From Isoetes taiwanensis (Eukaryota > Streptophyta > Lycopodiopsida > Isoetales > Isoetaceae): 64,000 nucleotides of DNA. This document shows, piece after piece, positions 20,964 to 31,901 of this stretch; position 1 is the stretch's first letter, and every line of letters starts with the position of its first letter. Both the position numbers and the translations under genes were made by a program. The notes under the pieces were generated by a model. The model saw only the letters and a program-made list of their open reading frames with translations, did no database searches and was not told the DNA's origin. The stretch lies in contig JAJEKV010000059.1 in NCBI GenBank assembly GCA_021234155.1, forward strand, positions 3,293,167-3,357,166, in the 5' to 3' direction.

Positions 20964-23900
20964 ATGGATCTATCTAATATCAAAGTAAGTCCACTTGTTT
21001 ACGGTATAAATTACGTTCTATTCTTTTGCCATGTGTATAGAGTGTTCAAATCGACATTAATCTGCGCTGGGACACTAAGAACCTTGGTTTCAATTGCAAA
21101 GTTGGCATGGGGTGCCCATGTTATGCATACCTGCTCTTATTGACACATATCACGACAATGGGGCAAGAATGCATAACATAGGCACCCTCGTGTAGATTTT
21201 TTGATGGAGCTAAGCCATTTGGTGAAATGGTGTTGGATCAAATGGGCCATAGCCATTCCTTCGAAATGGTGTTAGATCAAAATGAAGCCATGAAGCCCAT
21301 TTGATCCAAATTCACCTATGGCACATTCATAGGTGTGAATTTGGATCAAATAAGCCATTTGATCAAACACCAATTCGACAAATAAGCGCCATGCTTTTGG
21401 CCATTTGATCAAGTGTTCACCGTTACACCAAATAAGCGCCATGGCGCCATTTAAGCTCAATTTTGGACCAAAATTTATACTTTTGTACTAAATAAGCGCC
21501 ATTTTCTCTTATTTTTTGCTTATTTTTCCTCTATTTCATATGTTAGAAAAGTATCGCCTTGCTTGATTGAAGCAGGGTTTAATTTTCCCATGTACAACCT
21601 ATTAAATTGGAAGGACAATTGTTGCCGGGGGACATATTTTTGAATAGAACCACTCTTCATGGGAAGGAAATAGATCCTTCAAATGTAGCAATTGAGGTCC
21701 GGAGTCAGAGTGATCCCATCGTGAGCTTCGGTCCCTTCGGGAGGCGAGATAACATTGGTGAGGCAGTAGGCACATTCATTCAGTGGCCTAAGAGGGATGT
21801 AAAACCAAATGAGTGGCCCTCAAGTGAAGATACGTCTTCGAGATCCCTCAATTTGCCCTCTTCACAAGAGGATTCATCTAGTAGTCCACCATCTGTCAGT
21901 AGCCCGCCGGACATCAGTTTCACTGCTCACTGTGGTGAACCAAGCAACACAAAGCAACAAGATTGGAGGTCATGAGAATCTATTTGCTTTCGTCTTGGTC
22001 TCAAAAGTTGTTTGAGCCCGAAGATGAGGCGAGTCTACTACTCGAGAACAGATCTACTAGGTTTGCCATGCTACATTCTTCACTCTGCATCGGATCTAAA
22101 TATTGGGGCCGAATATAGTCTTTAGTGATCCTCGAGAATGCTATAGGCGATGAGTTCTTGGGTGTATCAAAGGTCGGGCTTTCGATTGGGTAACATAATA
22201 GATCAACGGGAAACCAAAATATCAGGTCATGTCATGCTTGTCCGAGAGGCCTATAGCTAATTGATCTAGTAACACGGGAGACCCATGCTAGTTTGCCATT
22301 GATGGTAGGACGGTTTCACAACATTTACAAGCTCTTGCCGCTCTCGAACATGATGATTTAGAAGTTGAGTGCTTGGAAGCTGATGTTGAAAGCAATTCAA
22401 GAGGAAAAGGAAATATACATATGTGAAGAGGGTCGAGGGAAACAAAGGGGATGGCAAGGAGGAGAGGATGCGCGCTTCTAAGGCAATCAAGAGTGCTCTA
22501 AAATCAACATGCTGCAAGGACGAATGTGTCAAAAGCGGTAATACAGCAAGTATGTGCCTTAAGAAAAGAATTTTATTCTCAATCAAAGCGGTCGTGATTA
22601 CGCTTGTTTTTGATGTGTTGAGTGTAACTTATCACGAGGCGGTCCGAGTAGAAAAGTAGTGGTGCGTGGGTGGAGTCTTTGTCGGTCGCATGGCGTGGCT
22701 TTAGGAGTTGCTCAGGTCCACGTTTTATAGTTGGAGGAAGAGGTTCGGGGAGTTAGGTGGAAAGCGGTGAACATGGTATCTGTGCTCTAAGAAGCCTAGA
22801 TACGTGACACTAGCTACTGAGAAAGTGTGCTTGATACCTTCATTAGCGAGAATGCGAGAGAGCATTCCACATAGAAGCAAAAAGGAAAGGATGATATAAG
22901 GGAGAATATTCGCTTAAACTTCCTTCCATCCTTAATAAAGAAGAGCATACATAAGGAGGTGGGCGTGGTGGAAGAATTGAGGGAAAGAGTATAACCTTGC
23001 CCTCTTTTACAATATTTGGAAGAAAGAGTTTCAGGGCGCCAAAGATAGCAAAAATACAAAGCATTCTCCAAGTGTAACATATGTGTAGTCATCTGCAGAA
23101 ATTGGAAAGAACAAAAGATACAAAGGGAGAGGCAACCTTTCAATTCAACGGCGGGCACATATGTTGGAACAACGTTCTGTAGGGAGTCAATATTGGCATT
23201 GGCGTGCATTATCACATCGTTCGCCGAAAGTCACCTCGCATAATACATGATAAGATGGATCAGGTCAAAACACTCACACCAAGAAGTCACCATCTCGCAA
23301 AGTCTGTTTGGAGAGGAGATCGTTTTGAAGAGCAGCAGCGAGAGCATTGACACATGGTCATGGTGGACGGGCTTATGGCCATTTCTCTCTTGATCTTTGG
23401 AAGGATGACTCAAACTTTCATGTTGGATCACTTTCTAGGATCCTACACTATCTTGAGTTCTTAGGAAGAAGACAAGTGTGGTGATTTGTGTGGAAGCGAG
23501 AACTACATTGCAAATTGATGCAAGCCCAAAAAGATACTCGACCACTGCATAAAGATAAGCTAGTGCGCATTAACCACAAGAGAAGATGCCTTCATCTTCT
23601 AGTGCCAACTTAGAAGGCTTCAATCCTCTTCCTTGAAATCTCTACTTACAGGTTGGATAATGCATCGGGTCAAAATAAAAAATAGATATGTATTCTCCTA
23701 CCTCTCTTATTTGACATGGCTTAAGGTATTGATGAGATTCAGGTTGGTTTCATGATGGTTGGGCACACTCATGACGATATTGATGCATTGTTTGGGAACT
23801 TTTCGGCGTTAATGAGTTCATCGGATGCTCTAACTTTGCCCGAGTTGCTTTACTTGTTTAACAAGTGCAATGCAAAGTCTCTGATTTCCATATTTTGTGG

Positions 23901-24830
23901 ATGAAGTTCCAGATTGGAAAGGCTTTGTCAAGGGATATATCCCGATAAAGGCCAACGTCCTAATGACCATACCGACCCATTGCTATTCCGATTTAAATTG
24001 GATGGAAATGGCCCATTATGCAATATAAGATCGCGACCAACCCATAAAGAGTGGATTCGGAAAAAGGAATAAGAATGTGGAAGGAGGATGAAAATGGTGA
24101 GCCAACGTTACCAACGGGGTGCCTAAAATACCCTCCAAGGAAGACATTGAAAGATCTCCCCGGCACGTGACGGCAAAGATCGCAAGTACATAGCATTATG
24201 GAATTCCTTCCGCAAAAATCAAGAAGATAGTGTGTTTGCACGACCCGATTACAAAGCAACTATGGATTCTTTGGAACGAGATTCTTGTGTGTTTGGAAGA
24301 TGTATCTCGGACGACCTCAAAATGATAACTTTTGGTTGCGACAAGGCAAGAACCTCTACAAGCTGCATTTACTCCGAGGTCGATGAAGCCGTTGTGCTTG
24401 TAAGACCTTTGCCCTAATTATTGTGGGCAGCCAGATGGAAGCCCAAAGTGTTGCCTATGGATGAGTTTGATCCTCATGCACATGTTAAAGGTATGTTCGT
24501 TTTAGTCCGACACGGAGATCATGAAACTCCAACGTGGTTGGGCTTTACGTAAGAAGATGCCATCCTAGATCCGAGTCTACCAATTATGGTCACATTTATG
24601 TATCATGGTGGATGCCCGTTGGGTCGTGACTATACAAAGGTTGCTTAACTAAACGCTTGGCGACCCAATCCATCGATCCATCAAGGTATGAGAAGTTAGA
24701 TGCCATACATTATGCATGGGATGCAAATGGCAAAAGGCAGAAGACCGCCTGTTGATTCCAAAATACATTGTTGACATGTGGGGGGACATAGCATTAGCTA
24801 AAAGCTCTCAATCTCAGTCATGTTCTCGAT
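20964..24830 (+). CDS. Gene D copy 2: DUF8039/DUF7869 transposase-like protein, nearly full
   Basis: Exon 1 MDLSNIK with a GTAAGT donor (20964 on). Exon 2 (about 21620-21975) reads GDIFLNRTTLHGKEIDP and DNIGEAVGTFIQWPKRDV, a DUF8039-like pattern (LHG, then gxAvGtfhxWPk). Then the Cys region at 22490-22650, and HDKMDQVKT at 23245-23270. The catalytic part reads NKNRYVFS, then MMVGHTHDDIDALFGNFS (23750-23805), then DPLLFRFKLDGNGPLCN near 23970-24020. The C-terminal part has KGMFVLVRHGDHETPTWLGF at 24487-24550. Family knowledge: DUF7869 proteins carry HDKMD, QLDNxxGxNKN and GHTHxDID blocks, consistent with an RNase H-fold DDE-type nuclease. Several frame changes remain. Likely the transposase of the large unit. 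Ends near 24830. A gypsy element sits 170 bp beyond. Confidence 0.6.
21299..21352. repeat. Hairpin in gene D intron, copy 2
   Basis: Counterpart of 9242-9298. One arm has lost two bases (AAATTCACCTATG), while the outer pairing ATTTGATCC against GGATCAAAT is better than in copy 1. Conservation of pairing in both copies suggests an ancestral perfect inverted repeat. Confidence 0.7.
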
Positions 24831-24996
24831 AATCATGTATGTAATTTCTTTTGCTATAATACTTAAGCATTTTGGACAATTAATACGTTGTCGATACATC
24901 CATTAGCTTCCATTATGCTTATACTAACATCCTTACATCTTTTATAATAGGTGTTTAATACACATCATTACATCTGATGCACATATTATTGATGGC
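24831..24996. other. Gene D 3' flank up to gypsy insertion
   Basis: AT-rich sequence with no further coding signal. The 19-mer GATGCACATATTATTGATG at 24977 recurs at 34236, on the other side of the retrotransposon, showing that a short duplicated tract existed here before insertion. Confidence 0.5.
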
Positions 24997-25001
24997 ATAC
25001 A
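24997..25001. repeat. Target-site duplication ATACA (left)
   Basis: ATACA directly before the left LTR (TGTGACGGG) matches ATACA at 34223-34227 directly after the right LTR. Five bases is the usual size for Ty3/gypsy integrases. Confidence 0.85.
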
Positions 25002-27327
25002 TGTGACGGGCCTGGCCAGTTAACCTCTCGGTAACTGGAGATCCCATCGATCTCTACCGTTGGATCTACTTAGCTCTTAGACTCAAGAAATTAATACATG
25101 CATACTTAGGTAAAGAATTTAATCTTTATTCGTGCTCTAGGGTCCCAAAAATATTATACTTGCCATTGCTCGGCAAAATCCCACACAACAACCAAGTTTA
25201 CAAATAATTATAGTTTAAACCGATCCAAAATAATAATAGTTATATTAATCAAAAATGTATTATCTAGCAATTCACACACTCCTACTCTACCAAGCCTTAC
25301 GCGGCTTGGCTGCTCTTGGCTACATCTAAGCACCTCGACCTTACACCATTTAACCACGGGGGTTAGTCACACCCGGACTAAGTGGGGATCGGGGGATCTA
25401 GGATATATCTAGCATTAATAATCACCAAGCATTAACTTAAGACAATACTAGTCTTACCGTAACCTGCCCTGCAATCTAAGTTATTAGTCCAACAAGAATA
25501 ACCTCAATGCATAATTATACCAAGCATAACCATTGCAACTTGATTCCGGCTTTAAAACCACATAAACAATAGCCAAGCAACCATAGCATCAACATAGCAA
25601 CCAATATTCCTCACGGGTGCGAGCAAGGTCAACTTTACTGATCAGGCCCGATTGACATAGAGGCGGGTAACCACGCGTGTGTACACACCCTTCCACTTTG
25701 GCGTCCGGATTGGAGGACCACTGCATTGTGGCATGACGTTGTACCTTACGGTACCAACGCCCGATGTTCAAAATACCATTTACATAAGACCTTTGTGCAA
25801 ACCGTGAGTCTAGACCATCGCACCTAGACTCGGCCCTGAGGTCTATATCAAAGAATTTCACCATATACAATTACATACAATTCACCATCATACCCATGCC
25901 TTAACATACTCAACATCAAATAATTAGTAATTCACACATGAAATGTTTAACCATAGCCTTAATAATGCAAAATGCAACCATCACCATTAAATTAAAAAAA
26001 AAACGTCTATATCTTTCATAGATTCTCTAACAATAAGGTTACTAGAGACTTTAGTAATATTAATCTATAGCATTTAGATATCGTTATGGTTCCTTTACCA
26101 ATACATATGCTTGTTTTTTTTACATAATGTTACTTTTAGCTAATTTCCAAGGGTTTTCTCTTTAAAAATATATATAACTAGATAACTTGTTAGTCTTCTC
26201 ATGTCGTTATGACCATTAGTATAAACCCGCCTTAACAAGAGCCTCCAAATTTTAAATATATTCCAAACCCAACAACTCAACCTTGATATTTTAAGATAGA
26301 GCCTTAACTTTAACCTCAAACTTTTTATTATTACTTCCTTACTAACTATTAACTAAATCGCTAACATTTTTTTACTTCATAACCTAACCCTAACTACGTT
26401 CACAGTGTACGACCTCGGCTCGCTCATTGCCGGTTGGCCTCCAGGCCATCGATTCCATGCCAAAACTCCTAGCTCCTCCCGATTTTTGGTTGCAAGGGGT
26501 TTTCGGCCATTTCGGCCGATTCGACTAAAATCCGGAAGGTTGGGATCAATTCTTGAGCACCAAAATCATGGAATTTACAATTTGAATCTTGCTTTTGATC
26601 TTCGATTCCTCATTCTTTTCCATTTCGGCCACCCTAAGGCCCATATCGACCCATTTCTCATCACATTTCATGCTTCGGATCATCACCGATACCAAGATCT
26701 GTTATATAAGCGGCTGACATGCCGGGAACTTTTACAATTTTAACACGGTTTTAAGCGATTCCAGCCATCCCTTTACCTTAATCCATCCCTCATGTTCTAA
26801 TATGAGCTATTCCGATACTTACGGCATGATCTAGATGCCTGTCTCACTTAGATCCGTGATACTTTTGCAAATTGTCAATATGCCATCATAAAATACTTCC
26901 AAATTCAATCATGCAAGCTTTTTCCATATTCATGCACTTTTAGTTTAATTCTAAATCAATACTAAGTTTCATAACAATCCTACTGCATCAACACAATTCA
27001 GCATGCACAATTTTGCTACGCTAGAAAACCCCCCGGTGTAAGGCTTGATCCCACACGGAATCCCGCTTTGTTGCTTTTTCTCAAGGCTCCAACACGGCTC
27101 CCGAGCTCGTGACGCGATTCGGCTCGCTTCCCAATCCTTCCGCAATCAATCTTTTCCCAATGCTTTTCTCTGTATACTTATATTTATTTTTAACCGCAAT
27201 ATTTTGTCCGTATAATCTCTACATATACGACGTATTTCTCTGCATGCGTGATATTTTGATTAATATTCCTTTGCATCTTGTAAATAAAATAATCCACAAT
27301 TTACCTCAAAATCCTAGGTAAATTCTG
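25002..27327 (-). repeat. 3' LTR of gypsy element (left copy)
   Basis: Aligned throughout with 31902-34222. Outer end TGTGACGGG. The inner end matches up to CCTAGGT (27319), but its last eight bases differ (AAATTCTG instead of CCGTTACA). The LTR contains AT-rich sequence and short open frames that are not genes. Confidence 0.9.
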
Positions 27328-27345
27328 ATCTCTCCTCCAAAAATT
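27328..27345 (-). other. Polypurine tract of gypsy element
   Basis: On the minus strand the sequence TTTTTGGAGGAGAGATC precedes the 3' LTR, the expected place for plus-strand priming. Confidence 0.6.
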
Positions 27346-27949
27346 CAACCCATGTCCTCATGGCGCATCTCGAGGGAAACTCACGAAGAATCCATTGGCA
27401 TCTTCCCATGTGGCATCTTCCTCGGGACAACCGCCCATTGAACCAAAAATCTACGTATTGTTGGCCTCCTTAAGCGGCGGGTTTCCTCTCGCGTGAATCA
27501 CTGGTCGGGGTGCAGGAAGTTCTCTCCCTTTACCAAATCATCGTCCCCAACATATGGGAAGGATCAAAAACATACTTCCTCAAGTTACTCACATGAAAGA
27601 CATTATGTACTTTTCAAGTGCGAGGGGCAACTCAACCTATAAGCCACTTTGCCAATACGTTCCAAAATTTCATATGGACCCGCATACCTAGGAGCCCATT
27701 TACCTGCACTTTTAAATGCCGGTGAGCTGCTGCTTGGGATTAATCCTCAAGAACACATAATCCTTTTTGAAATTCAAGTGGTCTCGTCTTTTATTGGCAT
27801 CTTTTGCTTCTATTTTGTTTTGCCAAATTTTGTCGAAGTCTCCTTATTTGAGCTTCCATGTCCTCCGCTACTTCATTAGGCTGCTTCAACATTGCATTGA
27901 GGATCTCTCCAATTAAGAGGACAACGACACTCCCTTACCATACATTGCC

Positions 27950-28713
27950 TCAAAAAGGACTCATTTTAATGGAATCTTGATAAGTGTTATTGTATGCAAA
28001 CTCAGCCAAATACAAATATGAATCCCATACCTTTGGTTGACTAGGCACATACATCCCGAGCATATCCTCCAAGATTTGATTAACTCGCTCAACTTGGCCA
28101 TCCGCTTGAGGGCGATAAGATGTCTTGGCATATAACTTAGTGCCAATATTTTGAAACAACCCTTGCCAAAATTGGCTCATAAATTTTGTATCCGTCCGAT
28201 GAAATAGTGGCCGGCATCCCATGCAACCTGAAAATCTCCTTAACAAATAACTTAGCAATATCCATTGCGTAGCGATGAGTCTTCGTAGGCATAAAATGGG
28301 CTGCTTTAGTTAGTCGATCAACCACAACATAAATTGCATCATAACTTTGAAGCGTGTAAGGGAAGCTCAACAATGAAGTCCATGGAAATACACTCCCACT
28401 TGGAAGATGGAATTACTAAAGGTTGTAATTCTCGGGCTCCCTAAACCTTGATGCTTTTACCTTCGACAAGATAAACACCTAGCCACGTGCTCTTAACCAT
28501 CTTCTTTGTCCGGGCCAAAAGAAAGTGCAGGCGCATCTTCCTCAAAGTTTTATGTACCCCTTTTGGGTGCTTTTTGCTTAGCGGACTATCATGTGCTTCA
28601 TATAGCAACCTCAATCTCAACTCATGATCATTAGGAATACACATACGGCCATTATAATATAAAACTCCTTTGGACAATGCATACCTCGGAAAATCTTGAG
28701 GGTTCTCCAACAC
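27950..28713 (-). pseudogene. Gypsy integrase
   Basis: Minus-strand frames read YDAIYVVVDRLTKAAHFMPT, IFRLHGMPATISSDGYK, SYRPQADGQVERVNQILEDM and YLAEFAYNNTYQDSIKMSPF, the core DDE integrase blocks of Ty3/gypsy pol. The frame changes at about 28140-28190 and 28380-28440. An H2C2-like N-terminal part lies around 28450-28710 (LLYEAHDSPL). The DR-x-K block carries substitutions. Non-functional as read. Confidence 0.85.
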
Positions 28714-28788
28714 AGTGCAAAATATGGATCATTCCTTAGCTTATTAAGAATATCGCATCCCATTGCCCTTGTAACACACTAATAGAGG

Positions 28789-29260
28789 TTAAAAACGACC
28801 TTGAGACAAAGCATCGGCAATCACATTTTCTTTGCCAGGTTGATATTCAATTTCAAAATCATACTCTTCTCTTAATTGCATCCACCTCCTTTGCCTATTA
28901 TTCAAATATGGCTGTTTTGCAAAATACTTCAAATTTTGATGGTGAGTCTTCAAAAGAAAGCAGCGACCCAATAAATAATGTCTCCATACCCTCAAGGCAT
29001 GGATAATAGCCAACATTTCCAAATCATGCCTTTGGGTAATTTTGTTCAACAGGAGACAATTTTGAGATATATAAGCACAAACTCGCCATCATCCAAACCA
29101 AGACTCCTCCTACTGACTTTCCCGGAAGCATCGGTGACTACATGGAAGGGTATATTCATGTCTGGAATCCTTAAAACTGGTGCACTAATCAAAACATCCT
29201 TTAACTTTTGGAAACTTTCCTGACAATTATCAGTCCAATGCAAATCATTCTTCTTACCCA
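28789..29260 (-). pseudogene. Gypsy RNase H
   Basis: Reads ITQRHDLEMLAIIHALRVWR, HYLLGRCFLLKTHHQNLKY and REEYDFEIEYQPGKENVIAD, typical of the Ty3/gypsy RNase H C-terminal half. It continues from the reverse transcriptase with frame changes near 29050 and 29110. Confidence 0.85.
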
Positions 29261-29990
29261 ACAAAGAAGTCAAAGGAGCAGCAATCTTTCTTGAATTTAG
29301 GAACAAATTCTGATAATACCCCGCTAATCCCAAAATGATCTTACCTCTTTCACCGTCTTTGGTGTGGGCGGTCTTTAAGCGCCTCAATCTTAGAAGGATC
29401 GGCTCTAATCCCTTTTCTGAAATTACATGCCCGAGATATACCAATCTAGTTTGTGCAAAAGAACACTTAGATAACTTACCATACAACTTTTCTCGTCGCA
29501 AAATAGCTAATGTCTGCTTTACATGTTCCACATGCTCCTCTAATGTCCTGGAATATACCAAAATATCATCAAAGAAAACCAATATAAACTTATCCAGGAA
29601 AGATCGGAATATCTCGATTCATTAGGGCATAAAAGTGGCGGGGAGCATTTGTCAACCCAAACGGCATTACAACAAACTCGTAATGTCCGTGGCGTGTCCT
29701 AAAGGCGGTCTTGTAAAATATGTATCCTTGATCCGGATCGATGATATCGGATCGTAAATCAATTTTTGTGAAGTACTTAGCTTGTCCCAAGCCCGATCAA
29801 ATAACTCATCAACCCTAGGCAATGCATATCTATTCTTCAACGTAATCTGGTTAAGCATCGATAGTCAATACATAATCTTAAAGTCCGTCTTTCTTTTTTT
29901 TTGGCGCGCAAATGGAGAAACACTTCGTAGTATAAACCCTTGTTCCAATAATTCCATGTTGTTTCTTCAATTCGGCCATCTCTAATGCAT
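29260..29990 (-). pseudogene. Gypsy reverse transcriptase
   Basis: Reads [59 protein letters not shown] and YLGHVISEKGLE in minus frames. The catalytic YxDD box reads FFDD. Frames change near 29585 and 29760. Family assignment to Ty3/gypsy is firm. Confidence 0.9.
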
Positions 29991-30471
29991 GAAACCTATA
30001 TGGTGGCCTTGATGTGGGTTCAGCCCGGGAACAAGTTCTATCTCATGATCTACCATTCTATGTGGAGGCAATTACGTTAATTCTTTAGGAAACACATCAG
30101 AGAACTCATCCAACACTTTACGGATCTCGGAGCAATAGGTTGTTCTGTAACTTTCAGCAGATACCCAAAATGCACATCCCATTCTTATGCACCCGTTCTT
30201 AATCTGTTTCTTAAAACTTTTTTGGGACAAAGGTGTAACCACTAATGGCGAAGGCAATCCTTCCAAAGACATGCTTATCTCCATTAGGACTTTGGCATGT
30301 AACTTTTGCTCTCATAATCAATGCAAGCTTTATATGGCCTTAACCATGACATTCCAAGAATAGCATCATACTTCCCTAGGCTCAATACTTCAAAACTAGT
30401 ATGGGACTCAAGATCTCCCTACTTGGAATTTAAGATTGTCTACCTTAGCATAAGAAGTCTTAATTTTACCA

Positions 30472-30700
30472 TCACCAACTCCACATATCTAGGGTCAGGC
30501 TAATCATATTCAAATCTAGTTTCTTTGCCAGCCTTGGGGAAATAAAACAATGTGTACTACCACAATCAATAAGAAAGAGAATAGGGACTCCATGAATAAT
30601 ACGGAACTCGATAACCACGGCTTGATTATCTACACGCCACGGTCCGCTGCGGCATACATGCACATTCTTTCAACGGGGAGGGTCCATGATTGAAGCGGCC
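30472..30700 (-). pseudogene. Gypsy aspartic protease
   Basis: Contains FRIIHGVPILFLIDCGSTHC followed by FISPRLAKKLDL, the retropepsin active-site region (D-x-G-S/T; here DCGST). It lies between gag and reverse transcriptase as expected. Confidence 0.75.
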
Positions 30701-30849
30701 CTAACTTCAAGCTGCGGGGTTAGCTTGTGCTATAATCTGTTGTCTCCTCTAGCTTGTCCTCTGCCACCCTATTATTGTCCCAAAACCTCCACGACCACCA
30801 CGGTTACTTGGCCTCCATTTCCTGCGCCTTGGCCCGTCCATAAGTATCA

Positions 30850-31700
30850 CTAGAATTCAACTTTGGACCCGGTTTGTTTGCCCTCCACGTTGAGAAGATG
30901 CAGGCCGGCGGTACTATCCATCCACCTTCTCGGACAATCTCGTCCATAATGACCAACTTCTGCGCACCTAAAGCATCGATTCTCATTAAGACACTTTTCC
31001 CTAGTCTCATCATTCAAAGGTGCATACATAGGCCGAGATCCTCGATTTTGACTACCCTCACCGCATACTAGCGACTGCTTGACCATGCCCACCCTACTAG
31101 AGAATCTACCTCTGCTCGCCGAGATCCACCCGATCGCCATGTGGAAGGAACTTGTCTCTTCTTAGCATTCTCCAAGGTTGCTTTCTCGGCTAGGTGATTT
31201 CGCGATTCTTAGCAATTCGAATACCTCCTCCAAATCTTTATAAGACACACACGACATTGTGCTCTTAATATCAACTGCAAACCCTTCACAAATCGAGCAC
31301 AAAGCTTCTCCTTATCCTCAAAAGGACAATGATCTTTGCAACCTTCTAAACTTCTCGTTATATTCAACCACGGGTCCCTTTTTGTGTCAAGTCAAGAACT
31401 CATTCATCTTGTCAACTTTGTACCCGGGAGGCATAAAATGTCCTTCAAAAGCGGTCTTAAACTCTTGCCAAGTTGCACGCCTGCGCCCTTATTTATATCC
31501 ATAAAATAATTCTCCCACCATACTCTAGCAAATCCACCCAACATTGCTTGAGCCAATACACTTTTAATGGAATCTTGGCATTAATGAGTTTAAAAGTAAA
31601 ACTCAACTCCCGCGAACCCCGAGTGCGCATCATCCCTGTAACATTCTCTCGGTAAATACTTCCCTCTTAGTGTCCCCGACATTTTGTCTTTTGTTGCGGC
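30850..31700 (-). pseudogene. Gypsy gag with zinc knuckle
   Basis: The CCHC knuckle CFRCAEVGHYGRDC (C-x2-C-x4-H-x4-C) lies near 30930-30980. Upstream (31140-31700), minus frames carry capsid-like fragments heavily interrupted by stops and frame changes. No intact gag frame remains. Confidence 0.7.
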
Positions 31701-31886
31701 GCACTCTTTCTTTTGCAACACTTCTTTGAATAGCACTTTGCAAGATATTGGCTACATCGGGGAGCTCCACCGGCTGTCCGGCTCCTCACAGGGGATCCTC
31801 ACGGAGAACTCATCTCTACAAGAATCTGGAACCATAGCAAATATCATCAATAATCACAAATCTCATAATCCACTAACCAGAACTTT

Positions 31887-31898
31887 GCTCTGATACCA
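31887..31898 (-). other. Primer-binding site, initiator tRNA-Met type
   Basis: GCTCTGATACCA on the plus strand is TGGTATCAGAGC on the element strand, the standard plant site complementary to initiator tRNA-Met. It is three bases from the 5' LTR end. Confidence 0.9.
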
Positions 31899-31901
31899 AG
31901 C

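Larger units (their letters stand above)
12038..23751 (+). repeat. Large direct repeat, copy 2
   Basis: Second copy of the unit, in the same order and orientation as copy 1 at a spacing of about 12,037 bp. Every gene frame is more broken than in copy 1. Differences cluster at CAG/CTG (for example TTTCTGGTATAAATTCTG in copy 1 reads TTTACGGTATAAATTACG in copy 2) and at GGCGCC, which often reads GAAGCC or AAAGCC. Beyond 23751 gene D continues for another 1.1 kb that copy 1 lacks. Confidence 0.9.

Noticed and set aside
12038-23751. Repeat-induced or deamination-type mutation of copy 2
   Set aside because: The typical changes (CAG to CGG, CTG to ACG, GGCGCC to GAAGCC) and frequent indels are not C-to-T/G-to-A transitions.
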